Source: VGEM01 sp033764265 (GTDB taxonomy: Bacteria; Pseudomonadota; Alphaproteobacteria; Rhodospirillales; Rhodospirillaceae). Taken from it: DNA of 34,479 nucleotides. Location of the stretch: positions 1 through 34,479 of the forward strand of contig JANRJB010000141.1 in the NCBI GenBank assembly GCA_033764265.1. Direction: 5' to 3'. Position numbers and translations under genes: made by a program. The notes under the pieces are model-generated. The model was given only the letters and a program-made list of their open reading frames with translations. It was not told where the DNA came from and searched no databases. How positions within the stretch are numbered: position 1 is the stretch's first letter; the number at the start of each line of letters is the position of its first letter. Shown here piece by piece: positions 1-6,562 of the stretch.

Positions 1-1039
1 TCTCGCCGCCGGCGGAGAAGTTGCCGATGCGGCGCAGCTTGTCCTCGGCGCGCAGCTCGATGCGCAGGCGCTGATTGGTGTAGGTGCCCGACTGGCTGCC
101 GGGGGTGATGGTGAAGCGTGTGGCCGGCGTGATGACGCGGCCGAAGTAGTTGCGGTTGCGATAACGCAACTCGGATTCTTCGGCCTCGGTCCAGATCGCC
201 CGCAGGAAGTACAGGCTGTCATCGTCGGGCTTGATCTCGAGCGCGCCCGACAAGGACAGCCGTTCGCGGTCGAGGTCGTAGTCGTTGAGCTTGTGGCTCT
301 CCGGCAGTCCGCGCGCCAGCCCCGGCACTTCGCGCCAGTCGTCGACGTACAGGCCCTTGGTCAGGTAGTGGCGGTCGGTGTAGCTCACGCCCACCAGCAC
401 GCCGATGGTCTCGTCCGCGCCGAACTTGCCGCCGATGGTGGCGTTGCCGGAATAGGGGGTGAAGGTCGAGTACTCGTCCTTGCCGACTTGGGCGGTGGCG
501 CGGCCGAAATACCTGTTCTCGAAGTCGAACGGGCTCGGCGTCTTGACGTTGATCGAGCCGCCGACGGCGTTGGCCTCCAGATCGGGCGTGACCGCCTTGA
601 CCACTTCAAGCCCGCCCAGCAGCTCGCCGCCCAGAATGTCGAGCGGGACACGGCGCGAGTTCTCCTCGACCGTGCCGACCGCAAGTCCGTTGAGAGTGAT
701 GGCGTTCAGATTGGGTGAGGCGCCGCGGATCGAAACGTAACGGCCTTCGCCCTGGTCCTGGGTGATGCTGACGCCCGGCAGCCGGGCCAGCGATTCAGCG
801 GTGTTGCGGTCGGGCAAGCGGCCCAGGTCGTCGGCGGACACCGCGTCGATGATCGCCTCGGCCTCGCGCTTGGCCTGCACCGCCAGCAGGCGCTGCAGGT
901 TCACCCCGCGCACCACGATTTCCTCGATCGCCGTGTCGCCGGCGGCCGCGTTGGGTTGCGCGGCAGCGGGCATGGCGGCCAGGGCGGCGCAGCCGGCCAA
1001 CAAGCTCAGGCGGAACGGGCGGCGAATGGACAACGGCAT
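1..1039 (-). CDS. TonB-dependent receptor, N-terminal part (cut by window edge)
   Basis: An open frame of about 346 codons runs from ATG at 1039 off the left edge. It would be an outer-membrane active transporter powered by TonB-ExbBD. Residues 1-27 form a signal peptide (MPLSIRRPFRLSLLAG, then a run ending AAAQ). A TonB-box-like stretch EEIVV lies near residues 39-43, followed by the plug domain with LPDRNTAESLARLPG and YVSIRGASPNLNAITLNGL. The first barrel strands begin at about residue 180. The plug wording matches the Xanthomonas/Caulobacter TonB receptor class (TIGR01782-like), whose members are usually 800-1000 residues, so roughly the first third is here. It lies downstream of a PhoD-type phosphatase on the same strand, which suggests uptake of a phosphorylated compound, but the substrate cannot be read from sequence. 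The family call is firm; the substrate is unknown. Confidence 0.93.
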   Translation of the reverse strand, partial: MPLSIRRPFRLSLLAGCAALAAMPAAAQPNAAAGDTAIEEIVVRGVNLQRLLAVQAKREAEAIIDAVSADDLGRLPDRNTAESLARLPGVSITQDQGEGRYVSIRGASPNLNAITLNGLAVGTVEENSRRVPLDILGGELLGGLEVVKAVTPDLEANAVGGSINVKTPSPFDFENRYFGRATAQVGKDEYSTFTPYSGNATIGGKFGADETIGVLVGVSYTDRHYLTKGLYVDDWREVPGLARGLPESHKLNDYDLDRERLSLSGALEIKPDDDSLYFLRAIWTEAEESELRYRNRNYFGRVITPATRFTITPGSQSGTYTNQRLRIELRAEDKLRRIGNFSAGGE

Positions 1040-1151
1040 GGCGATGGTTCCCACGAAAATTTCCGAACACGCGGGACTTCTGACATGCGACACGCACGCG
1101 GCAAGGCAAGCGGCGCGTTTTCAACCGAACTTTCAAATTTCCGACGCGCAC

Positions 1152-1180
1152 CTGTCAGCGAACCGTCGCCGAAGCGTCAC
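1152..1180 (+). promoter_or_regulatory. Three 11-bp-period direct repeats resembling a degenerate Pho box
   Basis: In the 153-bp gap between phoD and the TonB receptor, the plus strand reads CTGTCAG, CGAA, CCGTCGC, CGAA, GCGTCAC. These are three heptamers with a GTC core, separated by the same CGAA tetramer. The spacing of 7 plus 4 bp equals that of PhoB sites (CTGTCAT-N4-CTGTCAT). Only the first heptamer is close to consensus, and the repeats point against the direction of the flanking genes. A regulatory role is therefore speculative. Confidence 0.25.
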
Positions 1181-1192
1181 AGTCGCCGGCGT

Positions 1193-2635
1193 TCAGTAGT
1201 AGGATCCGCCGGCTTTCCAGCGGTCGTGGCGTTCCTTCGAGGTGCGGTCGATCAGCCGCGTCCATGACTGGACGCCGGGTGTCAGGTCGGCGGCGGTCAG
1301 CGTGAACACCCGCCAGGCCGGCCGGCCGCGCGTGTCGTACAGGTTGAACGTCAGCGACGGGTCGCTGCCGGTGGTGTCGATATCGATCACGCCGGTGTTG
1401 GCGTCGTGGAAGAACGCCTGGCGGACGCGGATTTCGGGCCGCCGTTCGATCCAGGAATTCTCGGTGCGTTGGGCCAGGGGCGAGCTGACCAGGTCGTAAA
1501 AGTCATAGCCGCCGCGGTCCGACCACGGGATGCAGTTCAGCTCGCCGACGTGCGTGTCGCCGGACAGCAGCACGACGCCGGAGATTTTCTCGTCGCGGAT
1601 GAAGTCGAACAGCGCGTCGCGTTCGGACATGAACGCCGACCACGCGTCCTCGCCCGGCCCCTTGGCGAGCGACCAGCCGCTGCCGGAGATCAACAGCTTG
1701 AACGGCGCGCGGCTGGCCTTCAGGCCGTCCTTCAGCCATGCGAGCTGGCGCGCGCCCAGCATGGTCTTGGCGGGGCCGTCCGGGGCGGCGTTGGGGTCGC
1801 GCCACCAACGGTCGTCCAGAAAAAAGAAATCGATACCGCCATAGCGGTACGAAAAGAACACGCCCGGCGCGTCGGGCAGCCCGTACGCCGGATTCGCCCA
1901 GTACTGCTTGAACGCGGCGAGCGCGGTGTCCTTGATCGGATTGGTGCGGTCGTGGTTGTTGAGGCCGTAGTCGTGATCGTCCCAGATCGCGAGCTGCGGC
2001 ACGCTGCGCAGGACCGGCTGCAACAGCGCCACCCCGCGCTGGCGGCGGTACTCCTCGCCGAAGGTGGCGGGGTTGAGCGAGTCGACGTAGACGTTGTCGC
2101 CCAGCCAGAAGAACAAATCGGGGCGCAGATCGTCGACCGTGCGCCAGATCGGTTGCTCGCGGTCGTGGCCGACGCGGGCGCAGCTGCCGAAGGCGATGCG
2201 GAACCGTCCGCGCCAGCCGTCGGGCGGCGCGGTGCGCACGGCAATCGGATCGAACTGCGCCAGATAAGGATCGGGCCGCCCGTCGATCAGCACGCGACAA
2301 TAATAGGTGGAGGCCGGCTTCAAACCGTCGAGCGCGATGCGCACCGTGTAATCGGCATCGGCCGTGGCAGCCTGTGCCGCGGTGGTGCGTGCGCCACTGA
2401 GCGCCGGATTATCGGCGAAGCTGACCGAGACGGCATGCGCGCCGCTCGTGCGCGCCCAGATCAACGCCGAGGACGGCGTGACCGCGCCGATCATCGGGCC
2501 ATCCATCACGCGCGGATTGCCGGTGCTGCTTTGCGCCAGCGCGCCGCGCGACACCGCCGGCAGCGGTGCGATCAACGCGCCGGCGGCGAGGCCGAGGAAG
2601 GTTCTTTTCGCGGCATCATGCCCGGTCGGTCCCAT
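1193..2635 (-). CDS. phoD: PhoD-family alkaline phosphatase / phosphodiesterase, Tat-exported
   Basis: 480 residues, starting at ATG 2635 with AGGAG 6-7 nt upstream. The N-terminus has a twin-arginine-like signal (KRTFLGLAAG, with Lys replacing the first Arg) and a cleavage region near residue 35, so a periplasmic, metal-loaded enzyme is expected. Residues 45-135 form the Ig-like PhoD N-terminal domain (GAVTPSSALIWARTSG). The metallophosphatase domain follows with GSC (150-152), FWLGDN (176-181), WDDHDYG (218-224) and SGDTHVGE (358-365), all expected for Ca/Fe-dependent PhoD enzymes. These hydrolyse phosphomonoesters or phosphodiesters during phosphate scavenging. It lies between two small ORFs upstream and a TonB receptor downstream on the same strand. 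The family is certain; the exact substrate is not. Confidence 0.93.
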   Translation of the reverse strand: MGPTGHDAAKRTFLGLAAGALIAPLPAVSRGALAQSSTGNPRVMDGPMIGAVTPSSALIWARTSGAHAVSVSFADNPALSGARTTAAQAATADADYTVRIALDGLKPASTYYCRVLIDGRPDPYLAQFDPIAVRTAPPDGWRGRFRIAFGSCARVGHDREQPIWRTVDDLRPDLFFWLGDNVYVDSLNPATFGEEYRRQRGVALLQPVLRSVPQLAIWDDHDYGLNNHDRTNPIKDTALAAFKQYWANPAYGLPDAPGVFFSYRYGGIDFFFLDDRWWRDPNAAPDGPAKTMLGARQLAWLKDGLKASRAPFKLLISGSGWSLAKGPGEDAWSAFMSERDALFDFIRDEKISGVVLLSGDTHVGELNCIPWSDRGGYDFYDLVSSPLAQRTENSWIERRPEIRVRQAFFHDANTGVIDIDTTGSDPSLTFNLYDTRGRPAWRVFTLTAADLTPGVQSWTRLIDRTSKERHDRWKAGGSYY

Positions 2636-2651
2636 CGCCCGCTCCTGGTTG

Positions 2652-2689
2652 AGCAGGCCGGGTTGGTCCGGCAGGCCTGCCGGCCTGCT
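2652..2689 (-). other. Stem-loop in the phoD leader
   Basis: AGCAGGCCGG at 2652-2661 is the exact reverse complement of CCGGCCTGCT at 2680-2689. Overlapping this is a perfect 16-bp palindrome, CCGGCAGGCCTGCCGG (2668-2683), so two alternative folds are possible. The element ends about 7 nt upstream of the phoD ribosome binding site. No U-run follows, so it is not a classical terminator. It could be an intercistronic processing or translation-control element. Confidence 0.45.
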
Positions 2690-2781
2690 GTACGGGGCAC
2701 ATGATCGGGCGGCAACGGTTCAGCAGCGGCCGATGCGCAACTTTCACCGCGCCGTCATGAAGGAACGGCGGCGTTCTGCGC

Positions 2782-2880
2782 TCAGAATGACTGGGCGGCG
2801 GCCTGCAACACAGCGGCCGGACGATGGCGGGCCGAACCGTCGGCGAACACGCGGGTCAGGAAGTCGACAATGGTGGACAT
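2782..2880 (-). CDS. Small ORF, 32 residues, unknown (second of a pair)
   Basis: A 33-codon frame from ATG at 2880 to TGA at 2782. It begins MSTIVDFLTRVFADG and ends AAAQSF. It has the same length as the small ORF at 3004-3102 and shares M1, D6, L8, R10, V11, A23, A29, Q30 and F32 with it at the same positions (9 of 32, ungapped). It is less hydrophobic, having an Arg/His-rich middle (SARHRPA) instead of a membrane-like core. No clear Shine-Dalgarno sequence precedes it, which is the main objection. It lies between the first small ORF and phoD on the same strand. I do not recognise the family, and no function is proposed. Confidence 0.4.
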   Translation of the reverse strand: MSTIVDFLTRVFADGSARHRPAAVLQAAAQSF

Positions 2881-3003
2881 GGCGGTGAAACTTTCAGAAC
2901 AGAACAGGACTTCGGGGTCACCTTGGGCGGCCGGGCCGTATCCGTCCGCAAGGACAGGATCACGCCCGGGCCGCTGTCAGGTGGGTCATGGCGTTGTCGA
3001 TCT

Positions 3004-3102
3004 TCAGAAGATCTGCGCCGTGCTGGCGACGTAAGCGACCGCAGTCACCACCATCGCCAGACCGCCAAGCACCCGGCTCAACGCGTCCGTTACGCTTTTC
3101 AT
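3004..3102 (-). CDS. Small ORF, 32 residues with one membrane-like helix, unknown
   Basis: A 33-codon frame from ATG at 3102 to TGA at 3004. It begins MKSVTDALSRVLGG, continues through a hydrophobic stretch at about residues 11-27 (rich in Val, Ala, Leu and Met) and ends ASTAQIF. AAAAGGAG sits 7 nt before the ATG, which is one of the best ribosome binding sites in the window. A promoter-like pair (TTGCAG-N17-TATATA) lies about 50-80 nt upstream. Together these support a real translated small protein, probably an inner-membrane or amphipathic peptide. It heads a same-strand series: this ORF, a similar 32-residue ORF, phoD, then a TonB receptor. I do not recognise the family, and conservation could not be tested. 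Confidence 0.6.
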   Translation of the reverse strand: MKSVTDALSRVLGGLAMVVTAVAYVASTAQIF

Positions 3103-3120
3103 GGCTTTTCTCCTTTTTTG

Positions 3121-3139
3121 GGGCCCCACCGTGGGGCCC
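3121..3139 (-). other. Perfect inverted repeat next to the small-ORF ribosome binding site
   Basis: GGGCCCCAC and GTGGGGCCC flank a single C, so a stem of up to 9 bp is possible (about 7-8 bp with a realistic loop). On the minus strand the hairpin is followed directly by CAAAAAAGGAG, placing it immediately 5' of the small ORF's Shine-Dalgarno sequence. It is not a minus-strand terminator, because A and not U follows the stem. It could tune translation or protect the transcript's 5' end. Confidence 0.5.
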
Positions 3140-3151
3140 GGGTACGCTGGT

Positions 3152-3180
3152 TATATAATTACGCGGCCATTTTGCTGCAA
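3152..3180 (-). promoter_or_regulatory. Sigma-70-type promoter candidate for the small ORF / phoD unit
   Basis: On the minus strand, TTGCAG (3180-3175) is followed by a 17-nt spacer and TATATA (3157-3152), in an AT-rich patch that is unusual for this G+C-rich window. The predicted start lies just upstream of the 3121-3139 hairpin. The plus strand also holds a perfect TATAAT (3154-3159), but there is no matching -35 and no plus-strand gene downstream. Confidence 0.45.
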
Positions 3181-3349
3181 TGCGGTAAGAACGCATAGCT
3201 GGGCTGACCGCCGTGCATATCGACGCCTCATAACTCAATGAAAATTATGCAGAAAATTAACAGTCCGGTAATCTTCGCGGGTGCGAAAAAGCGGCCTTTT
3301 CAGGGCAGGGGATCAAGCCGTCAGACGGGTAGCGGCGGACGCGCGGGCG

Positions 3350-3706
3350 TCAGGCGGTGACCAGGGTCAGGGGGCGGTCAAACACCGCCAGCACGTCGTC
3401 GAGGGACTGCCCCTGGGACAGCTTGCTTTGTCGGCTGGTCACCACGAATCGCCCGGCTTTGGCGGCCGCGCCCGCGACCTTCTTGCCGGCGCCAAGCTTG
3501 ACGATCTCGAACAGCGGATGGTCCTGGCTGTTGCGGAACACCGCGAAGCTGGCGCAGTCGGCGCCGTGGCTGATGGCGTAGTCGCGCCATTCGCCGCGCA
3601 TCACGCGCGTGGCGTACAGGCCGAGCAAACGGTTAAGTTCGGAACGGGTGAAGCTGTGGTACGGGCGCGGTCGCCGAAAGTCCTGAAAGCGAACGACGGC
3701 AGCCAT
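3350..3706 (-). CDS. DUF2794 family protein
   Basis: 118 residues from ATG 3706. The core reads FTRSELNRLLGLYATRVM, then GEWRDYAIS, ASFAVFRNSQDHPLFEI and, near the end, LDDVLAVFDRP. These match the alphaproteobacterial DUF2794 family in order and length, a small cytosolic protein of unknown role. It stands alone on the minus strand, downstream of the lipoprotein gene at 3796-4062. A weak AAAAG/CTTTT stem with a T-run lies about 50 bp past its stop and could end the transcript, but it is not convincing. No function can be inferred from context. Confidence 0.85.
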   Translation of the reverse strand: MAAVVRFQDFRRPRPYHSFTRSELNRLLGLYATRVMRGEWRDYAISHGADCASFAVFRNSQDHPLFEIVKLGAGKKVAGAAAKAGRFVVTSRQSKLSQGQSLDDVLAVFDRPLTLVTA

Positions 3707-3795
3707 GGCCCGAGACGGCCTTAATCAAAGATGACGAGGCACATGACGGTATCTTTTCACAAGATTTGACCGCCGATCAAGCGGTCAAACCATGC

Positions 3796-4062
3796 TCAGT
3801 ATCCATTGGAACCGAGCTGCTGGTTCTTGCGGTCGGGGTCCGGGCGGTCGAAGCAATTGGCGTCGCCCAGGGTCTGGTAACAGTAGCGGCTGACGGCCGC
3901 TTCGCCTTCGCCGGGCGGCCGGGTGGCGCACAGGGGCGATGGCGCGGTGCTGCCAGGCTTGCCGCACGAATACCCCGTCAATTGCCGGATCACCGGATCG
4001 GGGGAACCGTTGCAGCTGGCCAGCATCAGGGCCGCCGTCGCTGTCAGAACGTAACGCCGCAT
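3796..4062 (-). CDS. Small predicted lipoprotein
   Basis: 88 residues from ATG 4062. The N-terminus MRRYVLTATAALMLASCNG has a short signal peptide and a lipobox (LASC, acylated Cys at residue 17), so it should be anchored in a membrane after signal peptidase II cleavage. The mature part contains several Cys residues and the phrase YCYQTLGDANCFDRPDPDR. A CYxTLGxxxCxxxPxP pattern recurs in short alphaproteobacterial lipoproteins of unknown function, as I recall it; I have not checked this. A longer frame starting further upstream in another reading frame lacks any signal sequence, and I discarded it. Confidence 0.75.
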   Translation of the reverse strand: MRRYVLTATAALMLASCNGSPDPVIRQLTGYSCGKPGSTAPSPLCATRPPGEGEAAVSRYCYQTLGDANCFDRPDPDRKNQQLGSNGY

Positions 4063-4393
4063 GGGGTGGTCTCAGCCGTTCCGGTCGGGTCCTCGGTATC
4101 GTTTGTACCCCAAACCTGACCGCCGCAACACCCCCGCCGCCGGTTTGCCTAACCGCCTGCCATAATTCACGAATCGCCATCGTGCCGACACGTGATGAAG
4201 GGGCCGGACTCGGCCGCCCGGCGGATTGCGTCGACCCCCCGAAGCCATTATGGTCCACCGCGCTTTCGGGCCGTGGCCGCGGCCCCGACCTCCGCGTTCA
4301 CCCGGCGCCCCGTCAGGCCGCGGACATCCGCGGGCGACTCCGGGTCCGGCTCGACCTTCAGGCCAGCGGCCCCCACGACACAGAGACGATCCG
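4063..4393. other. 331-bp divergent intergenic region
   Basis: This lies between the lipoprotein (minus) and the TPR protein (plus), so promoters for both are expected here. A CATAAT hexamer at 4161-4166 could be a plus-strand -10, but no good -35 stands 15-19 bp upstream. A small GTTTG/CAAAC hairpin lies at 4101-4115. The frames that read through the region are Pro/Arg-rich and look non-coding. I see no RNA gene and no further confident element. Confidence 0.5.
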
Positions 4394-5188
4394 GTGACCA
4401 AGACAAAGAACGCCCCGGCAGCGACCTCGAAAAAAAGCCCCCCGGCGGGCGGCGGACCGGCCCCGACGCCGGCCGACCCCGAGTTCGAAGGGTTGATGAC
4501 GGAGATCGAGGACGAACTCCGCTCCGAGGAACTGAAGAAACTCTGGGCCAACTACGGCAACGCCATCATCGCCGGCGCGGTGGTGATCGTGCTGGCCGTG
4601 GCCGGCTGGCAGTACTGGCGCCAGCAGGATGCCGCGGCGCGCGATGCGCTCGCGGTCGCGTTCCAGGATGCGTCGCTGTTGGCCGGCGACGGCAAGGTCG
4701 ACGAGGCGATCACCGCACTGGCCGGCATCGCCGGCAGCCGCGGCGAGGGCTACGCCGTCCTGGCCCAGCTGCAAAAGGCCGCGCTGATGGCCGACCAGGG
4801 CAAGGACCCCGACGGCGTGCTGGCCGCCTATCGCGCCGTGATCGACGATCCCGGCATCGACTCGCTGTTCCGCGATCTGGCGACGGTGCTGTACGTGATG
4901 CACGCGATGGATCGCGCGCCGGCCGCCGAGCTGGAAGCCATGCTCGCGCCCATGCTCAATCCCGCCAACCCGTTCCACTACACCGGCGTCGAGCTGACCG
5001 CGCTGCTGGCCGACAAGCAAGGCGACCGCGACCGCGCGCGCACGATGGCCGAGCAGCTCTTGGCGGACACCGCCGCGCCGCTCGGCATCCGCCAGCGCGC
5101 CGAGGAACTGGCCGCGGTGTTCAAATCCGCGTCGGGCGCCGCCGCGACGACCGCGGCGCCGGCGGCCGCGCCCGCGGCGTCGAACTGA
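4394..5188 (+). CDS. Membrane-anchored tetratricopeptide protein, YfgM-like
   Basis: 264 residues from GTG 4394. The upstream extension of the same frame is Pro/Arg-rich and lacks family character, so the GTG preceded by AGAGACGAT is preferred. The layout is a Lys/Pro-rich cytosolic start, EIEDELRSEELKKLW, one membrane helix at about residues 56-72 (the part before QYWRQQ), then a helical TPR-like periplasmic domain and an Ala/Thr-rich tail. This matches the PF09976 type, as in E. coli YfgM, a partner of the SecYEG translocon and periplasmic chaperones. The following genes are bamB and der, the same order as yfgM-bamB-der in E. coli, which supports the call. The gap to bamB is 10 bp, so co-transcription is likely. 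Confidence 0.85.
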   Translation: MTKTKNAPAATSKKSPPAGGGPAPTPADPEFEGLMTEIEDELRSEELKKLWANYGNAIIAGAVVIVLAVAGWQYWRQQDAAARDALAVAFQDASLLAGDGKVDEAITALAGIAGSRGEGYAVLAQLQKAALMADQGKDPDGVLAAYRAVIDDPGIDSLFRDLATVLYVMHAMDRAPAAELEAMLAPMLNPANPFHYTGVELTALLADKQGDRDRARTMAEQLLADTAAPLGIRQRAEELAAVFKSASGAAATTAAPAAAPAASN

Positions 5189-5198
5189 GCCCCCGGAA

Positions 5199-6551
5199 AT
5201 GACGGTTGCAGCCCGCTTCGACAGGCTCGCGCGACCGGCGTGCGTGCTGCTGGCGTGCGCGCTGGCGCTGACCGGCTGCGATGGTGGACTGTTTTCCGGC
5301 GGCGACGACGATGACAAGCTGCCGGGCACGCGCATTTCGGTGCTGGCGCTGGAACGCGAACTGCGCCCCGACCTGGAAGCGATCGAAACCGAGATCCGCC
5401 TGCCGCGACCCGAGGACACCGACTCCTGGCCGCAAGCCGGCGGCCTGTCGCACCACGCCATGCACCACATGGTGCTGGCCGACGCGCCGCGGAAAGTCTG
5501 GAGCCGCAACATCGGCACGGGCACCGGCAAGCGCAATCGCGTGCTGTCCGAGCCGGTCGTCGCCGAGGGGCGCGTCTACACCCTCGACGCCGAAGCGGTG
5601 GTGACGGCGATGAACGCCGCCAGCGGCAAGCAGGACTGGCGACGCAAAACCGCGCCCAAGGACGAGGACGAGGGCGCCTTCCTGGGCGGCGGGCTGGCCT
5701 ACGATCAGGGCCGCATCTTTGTCACCGGCGGCTATGCGCAGGTGGTCGCGCTGGATGCCGGCACGGGGCGCGAAATTTGGCGCTCGCCGGTCGACGCGCC
5801 GATCCGCGCCGCGCCCACCGTCAACGGCGGGCGGGTGTTCGCGGTCACGGTCGAGAACCAGGTGATCGCGTTTTCCACCGCCGATGGCCGTGAACTGTGG
5901 ACCTATTCGGGCGCGTCCACCGCCACCATCCTGTTGGGCGCGGCCGCGCCCGCGGTCGACGGCGGCGTGGTGATCGCGCCGTTCACCAGTGGCGAGGTGG
6001 TGGCGCTGCGCGTCGACAACGGCTCGCCGTTGTGGACCGAGACCGTGGTGGCGGTGCGCCGCACCGAGGCCGCGGCCAGTCTGCCCGACATCAGCGCGCG
6101 GCCGGTGATCGACCGCGGCCGCGTCTATGTCGCGGGCCACTCAGGTCTGCTGGTGGCGATCGATCTGCGCACCGGCCAGCGCGTGTGGGACGCGCCGGTC
6201 TCGGCGGTCTACGGGCCGTGGATCGCCGGCGATTTTCTTTATGTCGTCAGCATCGACAGCGAGGCGGTGTGCATCGACGTGCGCTCGGGCCGCATCCTGT
6301 GGGTGACCCAGCTGCCGCGTTTCGAGGACGAGGAAGACCGCGAGGGGCGCATCATCTGGGCCGGGCCGGCAGTGGCCGGCGACCGGGTGATCGTGGCCGG
6401 CTCGAACGAACAGGCGCTGTCGCTGTCGCCGTACACCGGGTCAGTCCTCGGCCGGCTCGATCTCGACGCCGCGGCGACGCTGCCGCCGGTGCTGGCCAAC
6501 GCCACGTTGTATCTGTTGAACGACGACGGCGAATTGGTCGCCTACCGCTGA
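5199..6551 (+). CDS. bamB: Outer-membrane assembly lipoprotein BamB (beta-propeller)
   Basis: 450 residues from ATG 5199. The signal peptide ends in the lipobox LTGC, with the acylated Cys at residue 27. An acidic linker (GGDDDDKLPG) follows, then repeated PQQ-type blades with W-containing motifs such as LDAGTGREIWRSPV, STADGRELWTYSG, DLRTGQRVWDAPV and DVRSGRILWVTQL. These build the eight-bladed propeller of BamB, the accessory subunit of the BamA complex that inserts beta-barrels into the outer membrane. The length is somewhat above the 390 residues of E. coli BamB. It lies between the TPR membrane protein and der, 11 bp upstream of the latter, which is the classical neighbourhood. The call is secure. 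Confidence 0.92.
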   Translation: MTVAARFDRLARPACVLLACALALTGCDGGLFSGGDDDDKLPGTRISVLALERELRPDLEAIETEIRLPRPEDTDSWPQAGGLSHHAMHHMVLADAPRKVWSRNIGTGTGKRNRVLSEPVVAEGRVYTLDAEAVVTAMNAASGKQDWRRKTAPKDEDEGAFLGGGLAYDQGRIFVTGGYAQVVALDAGTGREIWRSPVDAPIRAAPTVNGGRVFAVTVENQVIAFSTADGRELWTYSGASTATILLGAAAPAVDGGVVIAPFTSGEVVALRVDNGSPLWTETVVAVRRTEAAASLPDISARPVIDRGRVYVAGHSGLLVAIDLRTGQRVWDAPVSAVYGPWIAGDFLYVVSIDSEAVCIDVRSGRILWVTQLPRFEDEEDREGRIIWAGPAVAGDRVIVAGSNEQALSLSPYTGSVLGRLDLDAAATLPPVLANATLYLLNDDGELVAYR

Positions 6552-6562
6552 CCCGCCCCCCA

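Noticed and set aside
2974..2999. Second Pho-box-like CTGTCAG with GTCAT nearby
   Set aside because: The GTCA cores are 9 bp apart, not 11, so the geometry does not fit a PhoB site.
2960..3238. 92-codon minus-strand frame overlapping the first small ORF
   Set aside because: It lacks a ribosome binding site and reads across the promoter and hairpin. The 32-residue frame inside it has a strong binding site in a different phase.
3280..3305. Weak AAAAG/CTTTT stem after DUF2794 as a terminator
   Set aside because: The stem is only 5 bp and mostly A-T, which is too weak to call.
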